From contig JBDSIR010000119.1 of the NCBI GenBank assembly GCA_039917855.1, positions 1-5,701 on the forward strand: DNA of 5,701 nucleotides, in the 5' to 3' direction. A program made the position numbers and the translations under genes. Positions within the stretch are counted from its first letter, which is position 1; the number at the start of each line of letters is the position of its first letter. The notes below the pieces were generated by a model. The model did no database searches. It was not told the origin of the DNA and worked only from the letters and a program-made list of their open reading frames with translations. The DNA is from CAMLHU01 sp039917855 (GTDB lineage Bacteria; Gemmatimonadota; Gemmatimonadetes; Gemmatimonadales; GWC2-71-9). Of this stretch, positions 1-5,701 are shown piece by piece.

Positions 1-14
1 CAACGCTTGATTTC

Positions 15-2204
15 GTGAAACATCGTGCTTTCGCGATCTCGCGAGAGGTTCACGGAGGCTGCCGCGCTGCTCTGATGGTGGGATCGCTGATCGTAGTGAC
101 GACAACGGCTGCGGCGGCCCAGCGCCCCGCCACCGTCCGCCTGGTCCCCGGGATGGTCATCACCCGGAGCGTCCGCATCACGCCCGGGATCTACCGGCTC
201 GCCGCCAGCGCCTCTCCCGATTCCGCCCTCATCACCATCCGCGGCGAGGGCATCACCGTCGACTTCGCCGGCGCGACCCTTCAGGGCCAGGACCCCGCCG
301 TCGATCCCGATCGGGCCACCGGCCTCGCCATCCTGATCGACGGCGGCCGAGCGGTCACCCTCAAGAACGCCCGCATCCGCGGCTACCGGACCGCCATCCG
401 CGCCGTCGGCACCAGCGACCTCTCCCTGCTCGATAACGACCTCAGCCACAACTGGAAGCCGCGCCTCTTCTCGCTGGTGGGACATGAGAGCCTGGTGGAC
501 TGGCTCTCCTTCCACCACAACGAGGCGGGCGAGTGGCGGCGCTTCGGTGCCGGGATCGCGCTCGAGCGGGTGCACCGCGGCGTCGTACGCGGCAATACCG
601 TGCGTCAGGGGATGAACGGGCTCCTCCTCACCCGCTCCGACTCCCTCCGCATCGAGCACAACGACCTTTCGTTCAACTCCGGCCTCGGCATCGGGCTCTA
701 TCGTTCCACCGACAACGTGATCGTGCGGAACCGGGTGGACTACAACGTCCGCGGCTTCAGCAATGGCTTCTACCGCCGAGGCCAGGACTCCGCCAACCTC
801 CTGATGTTCGAGCAGAGCTCCCGCAACGTGGTCGCCTGGAACTCGATGACCCACGGCGGCGACGGTCTGTTCCTCTGGGCGGGGCAGCAGACGATGGACA
901 CCGGCGAAGGAGGCTCCAACGACAACCTTTTCCTCGCCAACGACTTCAGCCACGCGCCGACCAACGCGATGGAAGCGACCTTCAGCCGCAATTCCTTCGT
1001 CGCGAACCGGGTGATGGGGAGCGACCACGGTCTCTGGGGCGGGTACAGCTACAATTCCCGGATCATCGCCAACTGCTTCGCGCGGAACCGCGTCGGGATC
1101 GCCATCGAACATGGGCAGGACAACGTCATCGAGGGGAACACCTTCACCGGCGACTCGACCGCGATCCAACTCTGGGCCGATCCGGTCGAACCCTCCGACT
1201 GGGGCTATCCCAAGCACCGCGACACCAGGAGCCGAGGCTGGACGTTCGAGGGGAACGACTTCCTTCACCATCGCGTGGGGCTCCGGATCCGGCAGACCAG
1301 CGACCTCCGCGAGGGGCGCGACGTATTTCTCGACGTGGACACCGTGACCGTGATGCGCGACACGAGCAACGTCTCCCTGGGCTACCGGATCGATCGCGCG
1401 GGGCCCACCGTACCGCCGTGTCGGGCGATGCCCGCCATCCCGACCGCGTGGTCCGCGCGCGCTCCCGCCGTCGATGCCCGCGAGGTACCGACCTCCCCGG
1501 TGGCGAGCATGGATCGCTCCGCCATCGTGGTCGACGAGTGGGGCCCCTATGACTGGTCCACTCCCAAGCTCTTCCCGATCGCCAACGCACCAAATGGTCG
1601 GCCCCGACTCCGCATCCTCGGTCCGCTGGGCGTCTGGCAAGTGCGGGACCTGCGGGGCGTCATAGTCCTTTCGGACGCATCGGGTCGCATCGGTGATACC
1701 CTTATCGTCACTCCCGCTCCTGATTCGGTCGGCCACTGGCGGATCGAGCTCGAAGATGAGCGCGGACGGCGCTTCGGGTACGAGCGGTTCGAGCCCATCA
1801 CGGGGTGGAATGCCCGCTACTTCACCTGGACCGACTCCACCAGCTGGGCCGGCACCCCCTTGCTCGCCCGTCGTGAGCCCCGGCTCGACGCGATGTGGTC
1901 CCGCCCGACCATTCCCGGACTGCCACAAGAGAACTGGGCGCTCGAGGCCACCACCACCGTCGATCTCTCACCCGGCGAGTACACCCTCCGGACCATCAGC
2001 GATGACGCGATCCGGGTCTGGGTCGATGGGCGGCTCGTGATCGACCACTGGACCCCCCACAAATCGCTGGTGGACGCCGTGGCCATCGCCCCAGGCGTCC
2101 ACGACCTCCGGGTGCGCTATCTTCAGGTGGACGGCTGGGTCGAGCTTCGGGTCGAGATCGTACGCGGCCGGTCGCGCTCTACCGGCTCGCCCGGACCGCA
2201 CTGA
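15..2204 (+). CDS. Secreted right-handed parallel beta-helix protein with C-terminal PA14 domain
   Basis: A 729-residue exported protein, probably extracellular or surface-associated and acting on or binding carbohydrate; the exact reaction is unknown. Residues 1-35 form a signal peptide: a basic n-region (K2, R4, R10, R17), a hydrophobic stretch 20-35 and a likely cut at AAAA|Q after residue 35. Residues about 68-430 are parallel beta-helix coils with repeated 'N-x-(hydrophobic)-x-x-N' turns, such as IEHNDLSFNSGLGIGLYRS and VIEGNTFTGD. Residues about 500-592 are a beta-rich linker beginning VVDEWGPYDW. Residues about 595-716 match PA14, with the hallmark SDDAIRVWVDG (662-672) followed by HWTPH. 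In other PA14 lectins an Asp-Asp pair like D663-D664 binds calcium and sugar. GTG at 15 is chosen because ATG at 75 (residue 21) would leave a leader without positive charge. The frame is open to the window edge, so a start further upstream is possible. No glycoside hydrolase or lyase family can be assigned by eye. Confidence 0.9.
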   Translation: MKHRAFAISREVHGGCRAALMVGSLIVVTTTAAAAQRPATVRLVPGMVITRSVRITPGIYRLAASASPDSALITIRGEGITVDFAGATLQGQDPAVDPDRATGLAILIDGGRAVTLKNARIRGYRTAIRAVGTSDLSLLDNDLSHNWKPRLFSLVGHESLVDWLSFHHNEAGEWRRFGAGIALERVHRGVVRGNTVRQGMNGLLLTRSDSLRIEHNDLSFNSGLGIGLYRSTDNVIVRNRVDYNVRGFSNGFYRRGQDSANLLMFEQSSRNVVAWNSMTHGGDGLFLWAGQQTMDTGEGGSNDNLFLANDFSHAPTNAMEATFSRNSFVANRVMGSDHGLWGGYSYNSRIIANCFARNRVGIAIEHGQDNVIEGNTFTGDSTAIQLWADPVEPSDWGYPKHRDTRSRGWTFEGNDFLHHRVGLRIRQTSDLREGRDVFLDVDTVTVMRDTSNVSLGYRIDRAGPTVPPCRAMPAIPTAWSARAPAVDAREVPTSPVASMDRSAIVVDEWGPYDWSTPKLFPIANAPNGRPRLRILGPLGVWQVRDLRGVIVLSDASGRIGDTLIVTPAPDSVGHWRIELEDERGRRFGYERFEPITGWNARYFTWTDSTSWAGTPLLARREPRLDAMWSRPTIPGLPQENWALEATTTVDLSPGEYTLRTISDDAIRVWVDGRLVIDHWTPHKSLVDAVAIAPGVHDLRVRYLQVDGWVELRVEIVRGRSRSTGSPGPH

Positions 2205-2225
2205 TCCGAACCACACCTTCACGGC

Positions 2226-2230
2226 AGGAG
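2226..2230 (+). promoter_or_regulatory. Shine-Dalgarno site of the first small lipoprotein
   Basis: AGGAG lies 6 nt before the ATG at 2237. It fixes that start unambiguously and lies inside the 32-nt spacer after the beta-helix gene. No terminator-like hairpin is visible in that spacer. Confidence 0.75.
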
Positions 2231-2236
2231 ACCATC

Positions 2237-2494
2237 ATGTCTCGCCTGTTCTCGATATTCGCCCTGATAGCCCTCAGCGCCTGCGCGGCCACCACCACCG
2301 GCACGGGCTCACAGCCGGCGCTCGTGCTGGGCATCGCGCCCTCCAGCGACGCACCGACGGAGATCTGGATCTGCCACGGGGGTCGCCATCCAAAGTGGAA
2401 GAAGGTCGCTTCGCCCGCTGTCGCTGCCCACCGGCGTCACGGTGACCGCGTGGTGTACACTCATCAGCAGGCGAACACGTCCTGTACCAGGTAA
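2237..2494 (+). CDS. Small lipoprotein with CH...AHxxHGD motif
   Basis: An 85-residue predicted lipoprotein of unknown function. Residues 1-16 are a type II signal sequence: R3, hydrophobic 4-13 and lipobox L13-S-A-C16. Lipidation at C16 would anchor it to a membrane on the periplasmic or outer side. After a low-complexity linker (17-40) comes a compact motif: W44-I-C46-H47, then V57, then A64-H65-R-R-H68-G69-D70. The pattern 'CH...V...A..AH..HGD' recurs, from memory, in short segments of secreted bacterial proteins. The clustered Cys and His residues could bind a metal, but that is inference. A second cysteine, C83, lies three residues from the end. It starts at an ATG with a good Shine-Dalgarno, 32 bp after the beta-helix gene. 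Its stop overlaps the probable beginning of the next lipoprotein. High confidence that it is a gene and exported; no confident function. Confidence 0.8.
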   Translation: MSRLFSIFALIALSACAATTTGTGSQPALVLGIAPSSDAPTEIWICHGGRHPKWKKVASPAVAAHRRHGDRVVYTHQQANTSCTR

Positions 2495-2850
2495 GGCCGG
2501 TCCTCCTGCTCCTCGGCCTGATCGGCTGCACCTCATTCCAGACCGGCCAGCCGCTCGAGGCGATCCCGATGCCGGTCGGCGAACGCGAGCGGTTCGAATT
2601 CTGGTCCGCTGGTAAGGCGCACCAACTCCACGCGGTCAAGGTCGTCGGTGATTCGATCCAGGGCGTGCCCTGGTGGAACGATCCCGCCTGCGACTCCTGT
2701 AGGGTGACTTTGGCGCGGAGCGCGGTCGACTCGGTCCGGGTGCCGAAGTTCGATGGCAACGCGACCGGCGCCTTGGCGTCGGTCGCGCTCCCATTCCTGT
2801 TCATCCCCGGTCTCGCGATCATGGCCATGTTCATCCTCGGGCTCGACTGA
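2482..2850 (+). CDS. Probable small lipoprotein with CDSC motif; start codon uncertain
   Basis: I do not recognise a named family. From the first ATG (2569) the protein is 93 residues with no export signal, and a GAGG at 2557-2560 would suit that start. In the same frame immediately upstream, however, lies a textbook lipoprotein leader: R5, hydrophobic 7-14 and lipobox L13-I-G-C16, numbering from CTG 2482. The frame is open only back to 2446 and contains no ATG, GTG or TTG before 2569, so CTG 2482 is the best candidate; it gives 122 residues and a 13-nt overlap with the previous gene. The mature part has a beta-rich segment (GERERFEFWSAG, HAVKVVGDSIQG), then W64-W65, a C70-D-S-C73 pair and RSAVDSVRV. 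It ends in a 25-30 residue hydrophobic stretch (about 94-121) that could be a membrane helix. Coding is well supported; the start and function are not. Confidence 0.62.
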   Translation: MYQVRPVLLLLGLIGCTSFQTGQPLEAIPMPVGERERFEFWSAGKAHQLHAVKVVGDSIQGVPWWNDPACDSCRVTLARSAVDSVRVPKFDGNATGALASVALPFLFIPGLAIMAMFILGLD

Positions 2851-2863
2851 CTGAACAGGGCCG

Positions 2864-2891
2864 TTGCGGGATGACCAGGCGCAGGTAACTT
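2864..2891 (+). promoter_or_regulatory. Weak sigma70-like promoter candidate upstream of the kinase
   Basis: TTGCGG (2864-2869) and TAACTT (2886-2891) are separated by 16 bp. The -10 candidate keeps the three most conserved positions (T, A and final T) and the -35 keeps TTG. It lies in the 131-bp gap between the second lipoprotein and the kinase, the largest gap in the window and the natural place for a promoter. The match is weak and could be chance. Confidence 0.2.
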
Positions 2892-2982
2892 TCGCGCCAT
2901 CCCCTCCTTCAGCTACAGCCGAGGCATTCTGGACGCCGCGAGCCCGTTCGCCCGCCTGGCCGCCGCCCTTCGTGAACGCTAC

Positions 2983-5586
2983 GTGCTCGACCGCGAGGTC
3001 GGGCAGGGCGGGATGGCCACGGTCTATCTGGCCGAGGATCTGCGCCATCGTCGCAAGGTGGCGGTCAAGGTGCTCCGCCCCGAGCTCGCCGCCTCGCTCG
3101 GCCCCGAGCGCTTCCTGCGCGAGATCGAGATCGCCGCCCAACTGCAGCACCCGCATATCCTGCCGCTCCTCGATTCGGGCGACAGCGACGGATTCCTTTA
3201 CTACATCATGCCCTACATCGAAGGCGAGTCGCTGCGTACCCGACTCTCCTCACAGGGCAAGCTGACCATCCCCGAAGCGGCGCGGATCCTCCGCGAGGTG
3301 GCCGACGCCCTGGCGTACGCCCACTCGCGGGGCGTGGTGCATCGCGACATCAAGCCCGACAACGTCCTCATTTCCGGCCGCCACGCCCTCGTCACCGACT
3401 TCGGGGTCGCCAAGGCCGTGAGCGAGGCCACCGGCCGCCAGTCCCTCACGACCGCCGGAGTGGCCCTCGGCACGCCGAGCTACATGTCGCCGGAACAGGC
3501 CACCGCCGACCCGCACACCGACCACCGCACCGACATCTACGCCCTCGGCGCGATGGGGTACGAGCTCCTCACCGGCCGGCCGCCGTTCGTCGCGCCGACG
3601 CCGCAGGAGGTACTCGCGGCCCACGTGACACGGGTGCCGGAGCCGGTCGACCGGCTCCGGCCGGCCTGCCCCCCCGGGCTCGCGGCCATTGTGATGAAGT
3701 GCCTGGCCAAGATGCCCTCCGACCGGCCGCAGTCGGCCGACGAGCTGCTCGTCCCGCTGGAGAGTTTCACCACCACGAGCGGTGGGATCACCCCGACCGA
3801 CACCCGCCCGAGTTCGGCCGTGATATCGCGCAGGCGTCCACTCCCGATCGTCGCCGGGCTCGGGGTGGCGGTGGTCATCGCGGGGCTCTGGTGGGCATTG
3901 CGCCCCGCCGGCCTCGAGCCGCTCGCGCTCGGCCGGCAGACCCGCATCACCGACGCCGCCGGGCTCGAGAGCGAGCCGCAGATCTCCCCCGACGGCCGAC
4001 TCATCGCCTACGCGGCGGGACCCTACTTCGGCTCCCACATCTTCGTCCGCCAGCGCAGCGGTGGTCCCGCGATCGACCTCACGGCGCACGCGCCGGGGCG
4101 TCACATCCGACCCCGCTGGTCGCCCGACGGCTCCGAACTGCTCTTCGTCACCAGTGATGGGCGTCAGCACCGGGTGAGCCGAGTCTCGGCGCTCGGTGGA
4201 CCGGTCCGCACGATGGTCGAAATGATCGGCGACGAAGCCATCACCAGCGCCGACTGGTCCCCCGACGGAAAGCGGGTGGTCTATGACCTCGGTAGCGTCA
4301 TCAACGTCGGCGATCCCGGAGGCACCCCGACCGAGTTGTATCGCGGGACCGACCCGCACTCGGTCGCCTGGTCCCCCGATGGCCGACGGGTGGCGTTCGT
4401 CGAGGGGGGGAACCGCCTCTGGCACGGGGCCACGGGGCTGGCGAACAACTCCGTCAGCGCCATCCTGACCGTGCTGGCCGACGGGAGCGGGGGGGTGGAT
4501 ACCGTCGCGCCGCGCACCGCGATCGACCTGAGCCCGAGCTGGTCGAAGGATGGGCGCACCCTCTTCTTCATCTCGGACCGGGAAGGGAGCAAAGATGTGT
4601 GGCGGGCGCCGCTCGGCAGCGACGGCCGCCTCCGGGGCACTCCCCTCCGGCTGACCACCGGGCTCAACGCCCACAGCGTCGCTCTCGCCGCCGACGGAAA
4701 GACCATCGCCTACGCCACCCTCACCCGCGAGTCGAACATCTGGCAGCTGTCCCTCACCAGTGGCCTCCAGAACGATGACGCCGCCCGACCGGTGACCAGC
4801 GGCAGTCAGGTCATCGAACAGCTCTCGGCCAGCGCCGATGGGCAGTGGATCTTCTTCGACTCCGACCGCAAGGGGAACAGCGACCTCTATCGGATGTCGC
4901 TCACGACCGCCGGCGCGGAGCCCGAGGCCCTCACCACGGACCCCGCGAACGACTTCGCCCCTCGCGTCTCCCCCGATGGCCGGTCGGTGATCTTCCATTC
5001 GATGCGGAGCGGCAACCGCGACCTCTGGATCGCGGGGGCGGATGGGAGCGATCCCCGGAACATCACTGGGACACCCTACGACGAGTACTCAGGGTCGTGG
5101 GCACCTGACGGCCGTTCCGTGGGCTACTTCGCCGACTCCGCCGGGTCCACCTGGGTGGGGCTTGCCACCCGCCGCGACGATGGCGGATGGACACGAGCTC
5201 CTCTGTTCCTGTCCGGCGCGACTTCGGCCGGCGCCTTCGCACCCGATGGCAGGCGGATCGCGGTCGTGCTGAACGGCGAAGTGGTGGTGCACGCCCTGCC
5301 CGCCGGACCGACGACGACCCTCTACCGCACGCCCCTGGGATACATCCCCAGCCGGGTCCTGGTCTGGAGCCGCGACGGCCGCACCATCTACTTCCGGGTC
5401 CGCGAACCCGACGGACGCCTGACCCTCATCGGGATCCCCCCGAACGGCGGAGCGTCGACCATCCGGGTGCGCCCGGCCGACGCGAGCCGGGCGGGTGCGC
5501 GCTGGGATTGGTGGACCGATGGACAGAAGCTCTGGTTCACCATGGCGCGGTATGAAGGAGATGTATGGACCGCAACGCTTGAATGA
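2983..5586 (+). CDS. Transmembrane Ser/Thr protein kinase with a twelve-repeat extracytoplasmic propeller
   Basis: A PknB-type (Hanks) kinase that would phosphorylate Ser/Thr on cytoplasmic targets in response to something sensed outside the membrane. Numbering from GTG 2983: glycine loop GQGGMATV 7-14, catalytic Lys K29 (VAVK), helix-C Glu E47, HRD loop H120-R-D122 with K124 and N127, DFG 139-141, activation-loop Thr 156/157 and 164, SPE 169-171. All key residues are present. Basic residues R283-R285 precede a single membrane span (about 286-306). Residues about 325-867 carry twelve WD40/TolB-like (PD40) repeats, each with a 'W/x-S-P-D-G' turn; their Asp residues lie at 337, 382, 428, 466, 523, 571, 619, 665, 709, 755, 798 and 846. 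The coordinates use the first ordinary start (GTG), which has no Shine-Dalgarno and cuts into strand beta-1. Coding clearly continues upstream (FARLAAALRERY), so the real start is probably near CTG 2929. The substrate and signal cannot be read from sequence. Confidence 0.93.
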   Translation: MLDREVGQGGMATVYLAEDLRHRRKVAVKVLRPELAASLGPERFLREIEIAAQLQHPHILPLLDSGDSDGFLYYIMPYIEGESLRTRLSSQGKLTIPEAARILREVADALAYAHSRGVVHRDIKPDNVLISGRHALVTDFGVAKAVSEATGRQSLTTAGVALGTPSYMSPEQATADPHTDHRTDIYALGAMGYELLTGRPPFVAPTPQEVLAAHVTRVPEPVDRLRPACPPGLAAIVMKCLAKMPSDRPQSADELLVPLESFTTTSGGITPTDTRPSSAVISRRRPLPIVAGLGVAVVIAGLWWALRPAGLEPLALGRQTRITDAAGLESEPQISPDGRLIAYAAGPYFGSHIFVRQRSGGPAIDLTAHAPGRHIRPRWSPDGSELLFVTSDGRQHRVSRVSALGGPVRTMVEMIGDEAITSADWSPDGKRVVYDLGSVINVGDPGGTPTELYRGTDPHSVAWSPDGRRVAFVEGGNRLWHGATGLANNSVSAILTVLADGSGGVDTVAPRTAIDLSPSWSKDGRTLFFISDREGSKDVWRAPLGSDGRLRGTPLRLTTGLNAHSVALAADGKTIAYATLTRESNIWQLSLTSGLQNDDAARPVTSGSQVIEQLSASADGQWIFFDSDRKGNSDLYRMSLTTAGAEPEALTTDPANDFAPRVSPDGRSVIFHSMRSGNRDLWIAGADGSDPRNITGTPYDEYSGSWAPDGRSVGYFADSAGSTWVGLATRRDDGGWTRAPLFLSGATSAGAFAPDGRRIAVVLNGEVVVHALPAGPTTTLYRTPLGYIPSRVLVWSRDGRTIYFRVREPDGRLTLIGIPPNGGASTIRVRPADASRAGARWDWWTDGQKLWFTMARYEGDVWTATLE

Positions 5587-5589
5587 GGG
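5585..5589 (+). promoter_or_regulatory. Shine-Dalgarno overlapping the kinase stop codon
   Basis: GAGGG starts within the kinase TGA (5584-5586) and ends 4 nt before ATG 5594. This arrangement favours translation of the dehydrogenase from the same transcript as the kinase. Confidence 0.6.
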
Positions 5590-5593
5590 TCTG

Positions 5594-5701
5594 ATGCAGG
5601 GGAGGATCGTACTCGTCACCGGCGCTGCGAGCGGGATCGGCGCCGCCTCGGCACGTCTCCTCGCCGCACGCGGCGCGACGGTCGTATCCACCGACCGGAG
5701 C
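5594..5701 (+). CDS. Short-chain dehydrogenase/reductase, N-terminal fragment (runs off the right edge)
   Basis: The first 36 codons of an SDR-family oxidoreductase, cut by the window end; the family is usually about 250 residues. Visible are strand beta-1 (RIVLVTG), the cofactor-binding motif T9-G-A-A-S-G14-I-G16, helix A (AASARLLAARGA) and strand beta-2 (TVVSTD). D34 at the end of beta-2 is the position where an acidic residue usually favours NAD(H) over NADP(H). The catalytic Tyr-x-x-x-Lys lies beyond the window, so the substrate cannot be guessed. ATG 5594 is supported by GAGGG at 5585-5589 and by the distance to the Gly-rich motif expected for this family. The 7-bp gap to the kinase suggests one operon, although neighbouring SDRs and kinases need not share a pathway. 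Confidence 0.88.
   Translation, partial: MQGRIVLVTGAASGIGAASARLLAARGATVVSTDRS

Noticed and set aside
533..1552. 339-codon + strand frame inside the beta-helix gene
   Set aside because: Arg/Pro-rich, domain-free translation in another frame of a clearly coding region.
2237..2850. The two lipoprotein frames as one gene broken by a frameshift
   Set aside because: Each has its own leader and lipobox, and the first has a complete motif before its stop, so two genes explain the sequence better. An indel affecting only the second gene's start cannot be excluded.
2878..2898. Inverted repeat GGCGC / GCGCC around the promoter candidate
   Set aside because: Only a 5-bp stem with an 11-nt loop and no U tract; too weak for a terminator or operator in GC-rich DNA.
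2274..3156. - strand open frames across the lipoprotein region
   Set aside because: No domain or start signal, and they conflict with + strand genes that have lipoboxes and a Shine-Dalgarno.
3669..4495. Runs of seven C (3669-3675) and seven G (4404-4410, 4489-4495) in the kinase, as possible phase-variation tracts
   Set aside because: All are in frame, encode sensible residues and are expected at this base composition; no evidence of length variation.
3250..4998. Long open frame of 582 codons on the - strand, antisense to the kinase
   Set aside because: It is a GC-rich shadow of the kinase: its product is Gly/Arg/Asp-rich low-complexity sequence with no recognisable domain, while the + strand encodes an intact kinase and propeller.
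5573..5582. Ten-base string CAACGCTTGA shared with positions 1-10
   Set aside because: Identity stops after ten bases and there is no flanking repeat or mobile-element feature; most likely chance. It would matter only if the upstream gene were a related kinase.

Overview
The window is GC-rich (about two thirds G+C by eye), densely coding and read entirely on the + strand. It most resembles a chromosomal segment from a Gemmatimonadota-like bacterium, or possibly an Acidobacteria-like relative. The strongest hint is the protein kinase. Its glycine loop (GQGGMATVYLAEDL), single transmembrane segment and long run of 'SPDG' propeller repeats are a layout found in large paralogous sets in those groups. 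This assignment is inference from protein style; no rRNA or other phylogenetic marker is present.

Left part (1-2204): one large secreted protein with a signal peptide, a right-handed parallel beta-helix, a linking domain of unknown type and a C-terminal PA14 domain. It looks like a cell-surface or extracellular carbohydrate-binding or carbohydrate-acting protein. Its reading frame is still open at the left edge, so the exact start is unsettled.

Middle (2205-2850): two small predicted lipoproteins in tight tandem. The first has a clear ribosome binding site, an LSAC lipobox and a Cys-His / Ala-His-x-x-His-Gly-Asp motif. The second has a well-formed lipoprotein leader (LIGC) encoded in frame upstream of its first ATG, with no ATG, GTG or TTG to start it. 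It also carries a CDSC motif and a hydrophobic C-terminus. Spacing of 31 bp or less, and no visible terminator, suggest the three exported proteins may share a transcript.

Right part (2851-5701): a 131-bp gap with a weak promoter-like pair leads into a complete transmembrane Ser/Thr protein kinase. It has an intact catalytic core, one membrane span and twelve extracytoplasmic propeller repeats. Seven bases after its stop, a short-chain dehydrogenase/reductase begins and runs off the right edge after 36 codons; its Shine-Dalgarno overlaps the kinase stop codon, so the two are probably co-transcribed.

I see no mobile element, CRISPR array, RNA gene or clear terminator. I do not see a convincing new multi-gene system. 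The points most worth a second look are the two consecutive genes whose coding signal extends upstream of any ordinary start codon, the small CH/AHxxHGD lipoprotein, and the acidic/histidine residues recurring along the beta-helix.
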